DNA from: Hevea brasiliensis
Taxonomy: Eukaryota > Streptophyta > Magnoliopsida > Malpighiales > Euphorbiaceae
DNA length: 64,000 nt
NCBI RefSeq assembly: GCF_030052815.1
Contig: NC_079507.1
Span: 68,155,144-68,219,143 of the forward strand
Direction: 5' to 3'
The position numbers and the translations under genes are program-made. The stretch's first letter is position 1; every line of letters begins with the position of its first letter. Below the pieces are notes generated by a model. The model searched no databases. It was not told the DNA's origin and was given only the letters and a program-made list of their open reading frames with translations. Below, one piece after another: positions 1 to 12,635 of the stretch.

Positions 1-2818
1 AAAAAAACACTCTTCTTCCTCACCATAGCCGGCTCACCTCTCATCTCTCTCTCTACACATTTTCTTCATCTTCTCACTAGATTTCTCGTAAGTCCTCACC
101 TTAAAACACCTAGTAGTCTTCATAAAAAATTCTCCTAACCTCTTGAGGAATTACTTGGAAGCATAAAGAAGAAAGGAATTGGAAGTTACAAGCTTGAAAA
201 TTTTCCCTAAGAGAGGTTAGTGCCCATTGATCTATTATTTTCATGTATTCCTTGTAAACTAATTTAAAGATGATCAAATAAGTAAGAAATTGAAGAAAAT
301 TATGGGTGAATTTGAAAAGTATAATTTTTGGCAATCAAGTGGTGAACTAGGGTTTGCTTGAGTTTGATTGAATTAAAGGAGAACATGAGCTTTAATGAGT
401 TAAGTGATTGTGTTTACATGTTTTGATTTAGTAAAATGTAACAAAATTAGTAAGTTAGGGTTTTGGACCTAGGGTTTTGAAAGCCAAAAATTGGAGAAAT
501 GGTCAAATGGTGTGTTTGACCTTGTTTGAGATGAGAAATGGTCATGTATGACCAATTGTGGTGTGTTGCATGTGTTGGAACCAAATGGAAATTCGGATTG
601 GTTATGGGCATTCTGCAGGCAGCATGACCAAGGTCCCTTTCAGGGATCAAAACTGAAAATTTACAAGTCCAATTGGTGTGAGGCTAATTGCGAATGAAAC
701 TAGACACAAAATGACACATTTTTCATTCAGGAATCATGTCCAAAAAGTGACTAAAACCTAGTGAACTAATTGACCAAATCCAGACTTAGGTATTCTGCCC
801 TGTACAAAAATGACTAAATGAACAGTGTTTGTTCATTTGGCCATAACTTGGGCTAGGCAGTCTAAATGACCTGAAATTTTACCAGTGGAAAGCTGAGATA
901 TAGACCTAAAACTTTCATGAAGAATACAAACCCAAATTATACCCTTAACCAAGTCATTTAGCCACCCAAAGTTGGTGACCTAAAACTGCCAGAACCAATT
1001 TGGTGCCCAGAAAATCTGGGTAAGTCCAATCCGACAGCCATGATTCAAATGGTTATAACTTGAGCTGCAAAACTCCAAATGGAGTGATTCAAAAAGGAGA
1101 ATAAAGTTAAGACATTAAGGAACAATTTCAATGCAGAAAACTTAGTCAAATTCTAACAGCAACATGACTAATGAAACAGTGCAACATAAGACACCAAAAT
1201 TGAAAATTTGAAATTTTGCCTAAAAGACTTAAGTTTTGAGAAAACAACCAAAACCAATAAAATTGGTGACCAAAATGTGGTATGTGGGTGAAGTTGGAAT
1301 TCCCATACCTATTAAGCCCTAGAAAGTCAACAAATTGACTTGAATAGTGTAGTGAATAGTAACTCCGAAACACAAATTTTAAAGAACGTCAAGTTTAGCA
1401 TATTAAAGCTAGGTAAAAGTGAATTTGAATTTATTTTTGGATTTATGAAAAGTTATGATACTAAAACACTGAAAAACTGTGTATTTCAGTGGAAAAAAAT
1501 ACCGGGAAAGAACCCGAGGGATCGAGTCAAGGCCAAGAGGTGACTCGTATAAGGTTTGTGCACAACATCAATATGCTTAAAAATTCATTTATAAAGTGCA
1601 TAAAATGTGTATTATGCTTTTGCTTTGAATTGTTGAAAGTTTATTTGTGATGTTTGAAATGACAATAAATGTTTAGTAAATTGTTAAGATAAGTTTTGAA
1701 ACCACAATGTCATGACCATATATTTGAACACCTCACTAGCATGACTAGTGGGAGAAATCAGTTTCGAATTTTGATTCCTTCTCTAGCTGAAGTGTTGAGG
1801 TGTGTGCTAGTAGAAGAAGAAAAAGAATGGGTTCCCATATATTTGAGCTAGCTAGCCCTGTGTTGTGACTTCTCCTTAGCCTCTGGCTATTGAGATTAAT
1901 ATGTTTCGAATGGCATTATATAACTGTGTGTTTTTATGAAATGTGTTTTGAGACTTTCAAAATAAAATTGTTTGGATTAAATGCATATAAATCATGTTTT
2001 GTATTTATTTATCATATTTAGTTTAATTTTTGAATAAGTATGATTTAAATTCTGCATAAAGTTTATTTTAGTATGTTGTGCACTACTGAGTCCTAGTACT
2101 CAGCGATGGCTGTTATTACTATCGCAGATATAGAGACTAGAGGAGCAGCAGAGTGAGCTGCTGAGGATTGAGGGGCGAACTACTCTAAAGTTCTATCAGG
2201 TATATTTTATACCCTGATTATAAAAAATTTGTTTTGATGTATGTAATGTATGTAAATGTATGGACATGTAAAATTGGTTATGGGCAGTTAAATAAAGCTT
2301 GTAATAAATTTTGATTTGGATTTTTCTTGATGTAAATTTTTGTAATGATGTATATAAATTGTTTTATCTTTAATAAAATATGAATGAAAGTATTTTCTTT
2401 TAATCTGAATAGAATTGATTAATAGTTTTTTGATGATTGTTGAATTTTGAAAATTGATAAATGATGTTGAAATTGATTGGGATGGTTGTGAAATTGATGA
2501 AGTTGTTGAGACAAATCATTGGAAGTGCTTTTTTTCAGGTATTTGAAGAACTGTTTTCTCAAAATACAGATGACACTTTGCTGAAATTTTTATAAAATTT
2601 ACGGAAAAATAAAATGTAACAAAAATTTTTACTAGTTTTAAATCTTCGAATAAATGATTTTAATATCTATTAGAAAATGCTCACCACTTATAAAAGTATG
2701 AAAATTATTTTAAAATCCCTGGTAGGGTACTTAATGAGTTATCGGTAGGTAAAGTTTGGTAGTTCATTGGATATTTTACGGGATCATGTTATGCCTTACA
2801 GAGGGGTAAAATGTGACA
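1..2818 (+). mobile_element. Long terminal repeat (LTR A), cut by window start, inserted in RT gene of an older element
   Basis: This stretch is similar, in reverse complement, to the solo LTR at 6609-9656 through most of its length; for example 2697-2818 matches 6609-6730. Its inner end (GTGACA at 2813-2818) abuts sequence encoding the end of a Ty3/gypsy reverse transcriptase, so it was inserted into that gene. The other end, about 400-450 bp more by comparison with the second copy, lies before the window. Orientation as plus is inferred because its 3' part (gagtcc...actcagcg, then ctagagga near 2090-2140) resembles the same position in the host LTR near 10110-10150. The expected target repeat on the right is ATTTC (2819-2823). 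Whether this is a solo LTR or one end of a full element cannot be seen. Short ORFs inside are chance. Confidence 0.8.
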
Positions 2819-3366
2819 ATTTCTCTAAGATAGCAGCTCCCCTAACTAAGTTAACTCAGAAGAATGTTCCATTCATTTGGACAAATAATTGTGAGGATAG
2901 CTTCCAGAAGCTTAAGGAGTGTCTAACCACCGCCTCTGTGTTGACATTACCGATGAGTGGTGAAGGATATACCATATACTGTGATGCCTCCAGAGTTGGC
3001 TTAGGGTGTGTTTAGATGCAGAATGGAAAAGTATTGGCTTATGCTTCAAGGCAGCTAAAGAGGCATGAGTAGAACTACCCCACCCATGATTTGAAAATGG
3101 CGGTTGTAGTCTTTGCACTAAAGATCTGGAGACACTACTTGTATGGTGAAGTGTGTGAGATATACATCGACCACAAGAGTTTGAAGTACATTTTCTAATG
3201 GAGGGATTTAAATTTGAGACAGAGGAGATGGATGGAGCTTCTGAAGGACTATGATTGTACCATCCAGTACCACCCTGGGAATGCCAATGTAGTAGCAGAT
3301 GTTTTGAGCAAAAAATATTCCGGTAGCTTGGCACACATATCAACGGAGAAGAGACCGTTGATTCAG
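2819..3366 (+). pseudogene. Decayed Ty3/gypsy reverse transcriptase end and RNase H
   Basis: The frame beginning at 2819 reads FSKIAAPLTKLTQK, the conserved sequence just after the GFYRRFV motif of Ty3/gypsy reverse transcriptases. It continues into RNase H (YCDASRVGLGCV, then [22 protein letters not shown] and a final DVLSKK). In-frame stops at about 3016, 3070 and 3198 break it. The part before FSKIA is missing because LTR A was inserted there. The order RT, RNase H, integrase is that of Metaviridae. Non-functional. Confidence 0.88.
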
Positions 3367-3393
3367 AAAGTACATGAGTTGATGGATTAAGGT

Positions 3394-4640
3394 TTGATCT
3401 TAAATCTTTCAGATGAGGGGGTATTATTAGCCCATTTTTCAATGAGACTAGACCTGCGAGACAGAGTTAGAGTTTTCCAGCACAGAGACCAGCAATTGAT
3501 GAAGATCATAGAAAGAGTACAGCAGGGTGAAGGTGGTGAGTTTGGATTTACTAATGATGGCGCTCTTATGCAAGGTTCCAGGATATGTGTGCCCGACGTG
3601 GACAATCTCAGAAATGAAATCATGCTAGAGGCACACTATACACTGTAAAATGTCCACCTAGGCTCCACCAAGATGTACCATGATGTGAAAGATAGCTAAT
3701 GGTGGAATGGCATGAAGAGAGACATAGCAGACTTTGTGTCCAAGTGCTTGACTTGTCAGAAGGTGAAGTTTGAACACTAGAGGCCGTCAGGGATGCTGCA
3801 ATAGCTCCTTATCCCAGAATGGAAGTGGGGAAATGATCACTATGGATTTTGTAACTGGGTTGCCTCGTACCACATGGTGATATGATTTGATATGGGAAAT
3901 TATAGATCGTCTAACCAAATCAGCTCATTTCTTTGTGAAAACCACATATTCTGTTGCACAGTACGCCCGGCTCTATGTTCGAGAAATAGTCAAATTGCAT
4001 GGAGTTCCTGCTTCTATAATATTTGACAGAGGGCTCCAGTTCACTTCTCAGTTTTGGAGGAAGATGCAGGAGGCACTTGGCACACAGTTAAACTTCAGTA
4101 CTGCCTTCCACTCTCAAACAGATGGGCAGTCCGAAAGGACAATCCAAACACTGGAAAACATATTTTGCATGTGTGTTTTGGATTTTGGAGGTCAATGGGA
4201 TGATCAGCTACCCTTGGTGGAGTTTGCCTACAACAACAGTTATCATTCCAGCATAGGGATGGCACCCTATGAGGAGCTATATGGCAGAAAGTGTAGGTCT
4301 CCTTTGTGTTGGACGGAATTGGGAGAAGCGAAGGTGCATGATGTAGACCTAGTGCAGTACAATTCAGAGATGGTTCCTTTAATCAGGGAATGATTGAAAA
4401 CAGCTTTCAGTAGGCAGAAGAGTTATGCAGATCCCAGACGGAGGGATGTGGAGTTTGCAGTAGGCGATTACATATTCTTGAAGGTTTCTCCGATGAAAGG
4501 AGTCATGAGATTTGGGAATAAGGGCAAGTTGGCACCTCGATATATTGACCCTTTTGAGGTTACTGATAGAGTTTGAGCAGTTGCCTATCGGTTAGAGTTA
4601 CCACCTAACCTTTCTCATGTTCATCCTGTATTTCACATCT
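3394..4640 (+). pseudogene. Decayed Ty3/gypsy integrase
   Basis: This follows the RNase H part in the same element. An HHCC-type zinc region is recognisable around 3620-3780 (EAHYTL, then KCLTCQKVK). The catalytic core follows at 3890-4200: the first Asp in DRLTKSAHF, the second in IFDRGLQFTSQFW, and the Glu in DGQSERTIQTLE. The C-terminal part reads APRYIDPFEV near 4530 and HPVFHISMLRKY near 4625. Stops near 3646, 3696, 3778 and 4391, and frame changes near 3840, show it is dead. It is cut into short open pieces (3394-3648, 3887-4393, 4394-4576), none a gene by itself. Confidence 0.88.
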
Positions 4641-4679
4641 CCATGCTCAGAAAATACATACCTGATCTTCTCATGTCCT

Positions 4680-4882
4680 ACAGCCAAATACAGTAGAGCT
4701 GAAGGAAGACTTAAAGTTTGAGGAGCAACCTGTAGCCATAGCGGACTACCAAGTGAGGCAGCTAAGATCAAAACAGATCCCTATGGTTAAGGTTTTGTAG
4801 AGGAGCCAGTCAGTGGAAGAGTGCACCTGGGAGTCAGAGCAGGATATGCGTAGCAAGTACCCTTATTTATTTAATGTGTAAT
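4680..4882 (+). pseudogene. Chromodomain remnant of a Tekay-like chromovirus integrase
   Basis: After the integrase C-terminus the sequence encodes LKEDLKFEEQPVAIADY, then QLRSKQIPMVKVL, a stop, and CTWESEQDM with KYPYLFN. This is the chromodomain arrangement typical of the Tekay/Del clade of chromoviruses, where it helps target integration to heterochromatin. It lies between the integrase and the polypurine tract, as expected. A stop near 4798 breaks it. Clade assignment rests on recalled motifs, not on a tree. Confidence 0.7.
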
Positions 4883-4930
4883 TCTGATCTTTTATTCTGC
4901 CTTGTGTAAAATTCGAGGACGAATTTTCTT

Positions 4931-4944
4931 TAAGGGGGGGAGAA
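4931..4944 (+). other. Polypurine tract of the Tekay-like element
   Basis: The purine run TAAGGGGGGGAGAA sits directly before the TGTAATACCCC start of the 3' LTR. This is the usual place for the plus-strand DNA primer of an LTR retrotransposon, and it fixes the orientation of the element as plus. Confidence 0.85.
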
Positions 4945-6603
4945 TGTAATACCCCTAATTTTTAAATTTATTACTTTATAAGTAAATATTTATATATTGT
5001 TTTATTTAAATTTTGAGAAATTATTTGAAATTTTTCGAAAATATAAAACTTTGATGATTTTAAAAAAATTAATTTAAAGACCACGTGGCAAAACTAAAAA
5101 TATATTTAAACTCTACGAATTTTTCTGAGTTTTTTAGAATTTTTTTTGAAATTTTTGGGCCTCGTTTTTATCCCGAGACAGAGTAAAAATTCAAATTTTT
5201 GTATCCTAAATCTGACTGGTTAAATCGAATCGGACAGGATCGGACCGATCGAATCGGACCGGCCCACTTCCCTTTTCTTCTTCTCTTCTGCGCGTTCCCG
5301 ACAGCCCCTCTTTCCCTCCTTATTTTCTCTCTCTTCCCTCTGCCCCTCGCAGGCCAGCTGCCACCCAGCCCTCCCCCACACTCCGGCGCACCTCCCCCGG
5401 TCCTCTTTGCCGCCGGCTGACGCTCTAGGCCACCGGAAAAGTCGCACGAAACCTCATTTTTCGTAGCGAGCCATTTCACCTTCCCAGGCCGATTCCGGCC
5501 AATCCGGCCACCAATTGGATCGGGTCTTGTGCCAAAACCCATCTACACCTCTAGATCTTTCCATAGACACTAAAATCCATTAAGCGGTTTGCCCAATTTT
5601 TATCCAGAAAGTTTTAGCCCATTTTGACTTTTGGGCTAAATTTCTCGCAAACCGTGAACCCCATAAGAAAATCGAGAGTACCGAAGTGCTCCATTCGTCA
5701 AGAGCTTTGCGACAATACCAATTTCAATACCGTTTTTCGGTGGATCCTGTGAAACTTTGTAGTATTTTTTCGAGCACTAAATAAGCTTAGAAAATTTCAT
5801 AAAAATTATATACTAACCCCCGTGTTGTGCGCTTCGCGTAGGTACCTTCAATTGGGGGAAATTCAATAGTTGTTTGGGTATATAATTTTGGGCCGGACAG
5901 ACAGGGTACCGAAAAAGTCTTCGAATTGGGTCAAGGTTATAAGCTACCCCACCATTTTGGACGTCCTGAACACGTCTTCAAGGTCGAAATCGGCATAGGT
6001 AAACCCGAACTTTACTTTTTCTTAATTATCTACTGCTTGAATTCGATTAAAATCTATAAAATATTTGTGATAGCTTAGAAAGTTATAATTCCTTTTGCAT
6101 TAGCTTAGTAATATTACTAAGGACGTTGGGACAAAGTTTTAGAATTTTTAGAGCTCATATGAGTAGTTTTTACAAAAGAGGTTAATTATAAGAACTAAAC
6201 TATAATTTTTCACATTGTGATTGTTGATTGTTTGGATGGGCCCAGGAGGGGCCATGTGATGTGATTGAGTTGTGGATGTATGATTTGTGAATATAGAAGT
6301 GTATTTTGAACCCTTTTGCAGGATGGGTAGGTCCTAGGTATAGGGGACACTCTGACAGATTTTTGGCATGACTTAGGATATTTTTTGTCTTTTCTTAATT
6401 GTATTGAGTTAAATGTATTAAACAATTATACTAAAATTATCAGGTGAGCCGGGACAGCCTTCCTCCTCTGCCCAGCCGCCGCAATGACTTTAGTTAAGTG
6501 TATGAGTAAAATATTAATTTTAATTATAATTTCGATATTATTATATGTTTAAGCATGCCCATACATCACTTATAAATATATATCTATATAGCTAAATACT
6601 AGG

Positions 6604-6608
6604 CACGA
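6604..6608. repeat. Target site duplication, left copy (CACGA)
   Basis: CACGA directly precedes TGTCACACC of the solo LTR and is repeated exactly at 9657-9661. Confidence 0.93.
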
Positions 6609-9600
6609 TGTCACACCTTACCCCTCTGTAAGGCATAACATGATCCCGTAGAATACCTAATGAACTACCGAACTTCACCTACCAATAACTCATTAAGTAC
6701 CCTACAAGGGATTTTAAAACAATTTTCTTCTTTTTGATAAGTGGTGAGCATTTCTAATAAATATTTAAAACATGTAATTAAGTTGAAAGCTAGTTGGAAA
6801 TTTTGGCCCATTTTATTTTTCCGCAAATTTTATAAAAATTTTGTGAGTTTCCTCGTATTTTGAGAAAACAAGCACTTCTAAAAATTTTTCTCAACAAAAT
6901 TTCAAACTCAATCTCAATCAATTTCTCAAATTCACAAGTTCAATAATTCCTTCAAAATCATCAATATCATTTATTCATATTCCATTCAAGATAAACAATT
7001 TATATATTCATCATACTAAAATTTATATTAAGTCCAAACTAAAATTTATTACAACTTTTATACAAACTTTGTACAGACCCATTTACATGTCCATACATTT
7101 ATGTGCAATATATACATCAAAAGAAATATTTGTATAAATTATAAAACTTTAACAATATACTAAAATAATCTTTATGCAAAACTTAAAGCACATTCATTCA
7201 AAATTTTTGCTAAACATGAAAATTAAATACAATCATGCATTGTGAGATTTTACATGTAAACCAAGTTCATTTCAAAGTATCAAAACACATTTCATAAAAC
7301 CCAGATCATGCCATTCAAACAAATAGAATCTCAGGCTAAGAGAAATCACATGAATCTCAATAGCCGGAGGCTAAAGAGAAATCATATCACAAGGCTAGCT
7401 AGCTCAAATATATGGATATCCATTCACATCCTCTTCTCACACCTCAACACTTCTCCAGAAGGAATCAAAATTGAGGTGTTCAAATATGTGGTCATGACGG
7501 TTTCAAAACTTATCTTAACAATTTGCTAAACATTATCTTTTCAAATATACATAATAACTTTCAATAATTTAGATCAAACATCATAAGAATGCCATAATCC
7601 AATATTTCACATTATTCAAAACGATATGCAAAAGATGATTATAACAGTATATGTTGTGCACAAACCTCAAACTTTTTCCACTAAAACATGAAATTTTCCA
7701 ATGTTTCAGTACTAAAACTTAAAACAAATCCAAAATAAACTTAACTTCACATTTACCTAGCTCTAACGTGTTAAATTAATTTTGTGTTTGTTACTATTCA
7801 TCGCACTATTCAAGTCAAATTATTGACTTTCTAAGGCTTAATAGGTATGGGAACTCCAACTTCACCCACATACCACATTTTGGTCACCAAACTTGTTGGT
7901 TTTGGTCATTTGTTTAAAGCTTAGGTCATTTTGGCAAAATTGCCAATTTTTTGCACTATTCCATTGGTCAATCTACTGTTGGAATTTAACAAAACTTCCT
8001 TCATAGAAAATGTTGCTTATTGTCTTAAGTGTATTCTCATTTTTGGATAACCTCAATCGGAGTTTTTTAGCTCAAGTTATAGCCAAAATAAGTTTACTTT
8101 TGGGTTCTTTTGATCCAACTTTGATCAATAATTTGATCAAGTTAAGTTCATAATTTGGTCTCACTTTCTTCATATGAAATGTTGTACTATGTCTTAGGTT
8201 TCCATCGGTTCAAGAATCGCCTAAATCCGAGTTTTCTAGAGGGAGTTATAGCCATCCAAATATTGCTGCTCAATGAAAATTCTGCAGAGTTGCAGGTTTG
8301 GTAACCTAATTTTGCTCAATAATCTGAATGGGTTAATGGCATAATTTGGGGTGATGTTCTTCATGAAAGTTTTAGATCTATATTCCCTCTAACCCATGGT
8401 CAAATTTCAGGTCAATTTGACCTGTCTAACTCAAGTTATGACCAAATGAATCAACTCACTTTGGTCAATTGTTTCACCAAGTTTTGGTCAGTTTTTTGCC
8501 ATGGTTCCTTAATGAAAATTGTGCTCTTTTATGTCTATTTTCATCTCCAATTGGTGGCATATCCATTAGGCTTGTAAAATTTGAGTTTTGGTCCTTCAAA
8601 TGTGGTTTAATTTCCTACCATTCCCACACAATCCATTTGGTCATAATTGACCATTATTTCACTTCACAATAGGTCAAACATGCCATTTATGCATTTCTCC
8701 AAATTTTGGTTCATAAACCCTAGCATTGAAACCCTAACTCACTCATTCAATCACAATTGGTGCATTTCCATCTTAACACCATACTAATGTAAGTTTATTA
8801 ACATCTTTAATTCCCTTTAAACACATCAAACCATACCAATCATACTCCCATCAACCAGGCCAAAATTTCATTTTAGTCCTTCTCCCATGATTTTATTTCA
8901 TTTCATAATTTCTAAGCTCATTTCAATTATCACACATGCATTTAAATGGAAGAATAAGGAGTTTAACATACTAACCTCAACTTAAAGCTTCAAACCTCTC
9001 TCTTAGCCCTTCTTTCTTCTTGTAGTCTTCTTCCCAAGTTACAATATCAAGCTCTAATGAAGTTTTTATGAGGTTTATTAAGGTTGGGTGAGGAGAAATT
9101 AAGCTTAGTGTAAGCTTAAGGGAAAAACTTTCATGGAGAATTTATGGAGGAAGGTGGGGTGGCACTTGATGGAAGAAGAAGAAGAAAATCCTAATTTTTT
9201 TCCTTTTGTTTTCCTTTACACGTTTTTTGCTTATGGAAGACCCCTAAATTCAAATTAATTAATTCAATTTATTAATTTAGTTATGACATCATGCATGATG
9301 TCATAACTTTTGACTTTTCCAAACTCTTTCCTTTTCTCTTTTTTTTTATTTTCTATTAGTTCTTTAATTTAATTCTCGATTCAAATTTTTTTCTCCGATT
9401 TTATTTGGTCACTTGACCAAATTGAAATAATCCTATATTTCTTCTAATTATTTGACCGACTTAATTCTTTTCATGATTTTCTCTTTTCCATCATAAGGGT
9501 CCTAAGGACCAATTTGAGTTTAAAATGACTTCTAACCTCTTATGTTCTGCTTTTCTTATTTATAGTTAACTAATTAAACATTACTAATTATTTGTGTTTA

Positions 9601-9656
9601 TGGCTTCTCTAGTTGTCTTAAATGTGGTTCTAATATAGTGAAATATAGGTGTTACA
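6609..9656 (-). mobile_element. Solo LTR (LTR B) nested in the older 3' LTR
   Basis: A 3048-bp sequence begins TGTCACACC and ends GGTGTTACA and is flanked on both sides by CACGA. The sequence on each side belongs to the interrupted host LTR. There is no internal coding region, so this is a solo LTR, the usual product of recombination between the two LTRs of one insertion. It matches LTR A (1-2818) in reverse orientation. Its strand is inferred from that copy: read on minus it starts TGTAACACC and ends GTGTGACA. It lacks about 110 bp that LTR A has near 2085-2200. Confidence 0.93.
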
Positions 9657-9661
9657 CACGA
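9657..9661. repeat. Target site duplication, right copy (CACGA)
   Basis: Exact copy of 6604-6608 just after the GTTACA end of the solo LTR. Host LTR sequence resumes at 9662. Confidence 0.93.
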
Positions 9662-9765
9662 TGTATATTGTATTTTTAAACTGATGAAGTATTATAGATG
9701 TTGTTTGCGGTAATTTAGAGCAGTGTGCGTGCGTTGGTGTGCGTGTGGTGTGGGATATGGACAGG

Positions 9766-9900
9766 ACGGGTAGACATGACTTGAGAGACACTCATTGGGA
9801 CCCAGTCCTTCGGGGTAGACACGACTTGAGAGACACTCGCTGGGACTCTGCATTTGGTTTATTAAGCGAAGTCTGGCTTGAGAGACACTCACTAGCAGGG
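9766..9900 (+). repeat. Degenerate short tandem repeat in the host LTR
   Basis: The phrase CTTGAGAGACACTC occurs three times (near 9780, 9826 and 9877), twice preceded by GGGTAGACA-GA and followed by -TGGGAC. Spacing is about 46-51 bp. It is part of the LTR, not coding. Confidence 0.7.
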
Positions 9901-10618
9901 GTTGTATTAAGAGGGCTGTATAGGGGATCAGCTCCCATATATGTATTGTTTGATAGTGTTAGGTGTGTGAGTGCTCCAAATTGCCTTTTTGTTGTTGTGA
10001 TATGAATTGTATGAAAAATTTATGAGGATGTTGCATATCACTCTACAGGGTGCATTAGCTTTAGATAGTTATAGAGATTATGATTGAAATTGGTATTTTA
10101 CTCTTTGAGTCTAACGCTCACTCCTGTTCATCTATTTTTCAGGCTAGAGGAGGATTATTTGTTATGGTTAATCTCCTTTTCTTCTTCGCAGGTCCATTAA
10201 TAGTATTTAATGTATTTTGTCCAATTGAGTTAAATTTTAGACTCCGCATGTGTTAGAAGTACTTATTTTTATTTTGGGCCTGTAATATAAAAGCTATGTT
10301 GGACCTGTAAAATTATTAACTGTATGCATGATGGAATTGAATGAGGGAGCTGAGCTCCCATTTGAGTTATGACATTTTTATTATGTGGAGGGTGAGCTAA
10401 GCTCTCCAAATTATTGTATATTGTGTTTACAGGTCAGGAAAAACTCCCCGTTGTTTGGTCCATTTTATGGTCGGATTCTATCTGGTTGAATTCTTAAAAT
10501 TGGGCCCAAATGGGCCTTAGGATTAGGTTGAGGAATAGTTAGGCTTACTACGGGCCTCGGGGGCTTTAGGCTGGCCCAGGTCCTAGTGCCGGTCCGGCCC
10601 ATAGGTTGGGTCGTGACA

Positions 10619-12635
10619 TTTGTCAATAATTTCAGTATTTCAATTTCAATAAGAGATTAGAGCAACAAAAAACAAAACCAAATTGGCCAAACAACACTGT
10701 ATCATCAATCATCATAAAAAAAAAATAGATAAAATTTGTGAATTTAATGTTAGATTTGGGTTTATCTATTACTATAAGCAGACATTAAAAAAAAAAAGGA
10801 ATAAGAGTAAACCAAAAAGTCAGAAATTCAATGGAGGAAATCATGATGAAGAAGAAGATTAAGAAGAAGAAATTGTTGAGAATTTGGGAAGAAAGAGGGT
10901 TGGGATGGGTGGAAAAAAGAAGAAGAAGAAATGATTAGGGATTTAGAGAATAAAGATTTAGGTTGGAATGAGCAAGAAGAAGAATAAGAAATGGTTGGAG
11001 ATTTTGAAAAGAAAGGTTGTGTTGGTTTCGTATGGGTGAGAAGAGAGAGATGGTTGGGGTTTTGGAAAAGAGAGATGATTTTTTTTTTTTATGTGTCTGA
11101 TCAAATTTTGCAATTGAGAAACAGATGATTATAAGTTATATAGACTTTTATTTTACTTAAATTAAAGTTGAAAGGGGGTTTTATCTTATAAATTAAAGTT
11201 TAGTAATTATATTGTTGCGTATCATTAAGCTCAAGTATGTGTTACAATTTTTTCTCTTATTTTGACTTGTCTTTTGTGACTAGGTCTCCTCTTTTGTCAA
11301 GTTAAGTCGATCGTGTCTTGCCCCTCCAAGCGAGGGATGGCCATTCTTACCCCATCCGATGTAGGTCTTCCCTCCTTTTTTGGTTGTAGCTGTAAATATT
11401 TTTGAGTTTTGTGATTACTCATTTGCAAGTTGGGGACTGGCTATGAGAAACTTCATAGAACCTATGAGGACTCTACCTTTAAGTTCAACGATAATAGGGC
11501 TTCTACTTTGTGGTTGCGTATCTGTGCATGGGTAAGGGGTTAGTCAATGACTTTGTTTTTTGACTTAAATGTCATGATATTGGGGATCACCAGGTTACTC
11601 TTTTAGCCTGCATTGGTATCTCCTGGAGACATTCCTAATGCTATTTTCTTGAGCATCTAAGTCTCTCAAAGGCAGGAGATGTTTAAAGAGTTTTGCCCAG
11701 TGCTTAAGTATTCGCCTTGGCTTAGATATGCTTTTTACCATGGTGTGTGTTCATTTTTCTTTGCTAAAGAGTCCTATGGATTGTTTTTAACCCGAGGGTG
11801 AAGTTGTGTTTGGAATCACTGTTTGTGGCTATTGTTTTCACCAGTTTCAGATGGCTTAGCAACAAGTAAAAGGGTGTTGGGCGACAGCTTTGTCTTCCAC
11901 ATCCAAATCCTGCCTTATATCTAGGTCCTTTTTCTAATCAAATCAGAGTTTAGGTTAGATTTATTAAGGTTTAGATCTATCTTTAGTTTAGTTATAGATT
12001 GGATAGCTTGTTAGGTTTTTTTTTTTTTTTTTTTTTAAAGGTCTTGGCTTGCTTAGCTTTGAGTCAAGTTAAAAGAACAAAGCATTGGGCTAAGTTAGGT
12101 TGAATTTGAGCAACCCCTATTTTAGTTTGTATATGCTATCTTGTAATAGGTCTTAGACCTTTTTCTGTTCATGTATTGAATTATTATTTAAAAAAAAAGT
12201 TAAATACAAAAGATGTAATTTACTTAAAAAATAGAGGATAAAATATTTAGAATTATAGGACAATCAATTTAGCAATATTAAGAAAATCACAAAGGAAAAT
12301 TATGAATTTTAATAATAATAATAATAATAATAATATCAGACAATTTATTTTAAAACAATTTCTGACCACATAAAAATTATAAAAAAAAAAAAAAGAAAAC
12401 GTAGGGAAAGGCAACAAGCTTAAATGCTTAATAAGTGTCACATGACGGAACAGTGACTTGTATTGAGAACAGATAGATAAGGACGCCAGGCTATCAACTT
12501 CCTTATTTTCAGAAAATTACATGGATTGCAATGACGTTGATGCACCCTTCTTTCCCGGAAACAAACACCCCTTCTTCTCTCTCTCTACGCTGCCCTCTCA
12601 CACTTTCACAACCCAAAACCCTACGACTCACTCAA
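10619..12635. other. Intergenic; purine-rich repeat and decayed ORF-like DNA
   Basis: No gene is supported. From about 10845 to 11075 there is a purine-rich, roughly repeated block (AAGAAGAAGAAATGRTT...GGGATTT...GAAAAGAGA in three to four imperfect copies). From about 11270 to 12190 the base composition looks more coding-like, but stops occur in all plus frames, and it ends with an A-run at 12189-12197, so it may be an old retroelement fragment. A T-run lies at 12018-12037 and an (AAT)n run near 12310-12333. A CT-rich leader of the following gene begins around 12540. Confidence 0.5.

Larger units (their letters stand above)
4945..10618 (+). mobile_element. 3' LTR of the Tekay-like element, split by a nested solo LTR
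   Basis: The LTR starts TGTAATACCCC right after the polypurine tract and ends GGTCGTGACA at 10618, a TG...CA pair typical of plant Ty3/gypsy LTRs. It is split at 6608/9657 by the solo LTR; without that insertion and its target repeat it is about 2.62 kb. A GC-rich, pyrimidine-rich stretch (about 5220-5530) gives long chance ORFs on both strands, none a gene. The 5' LTR is outside the window, so the age and the host target repeat (right copy would be TTTGT, 10619-10623) cannot be tested here. Confidence 0.85.

Noticed and set aside
5168..5542. Overlapping ORFs on both strands in a GC-rich stretch, up to 124 codons
   Set aside because: They lie inside the host LTR, overlap each other on opposite strands, and show low-complexity Gly/Arg or Pro/Leu content typical of chance reading of C-rich DNA.
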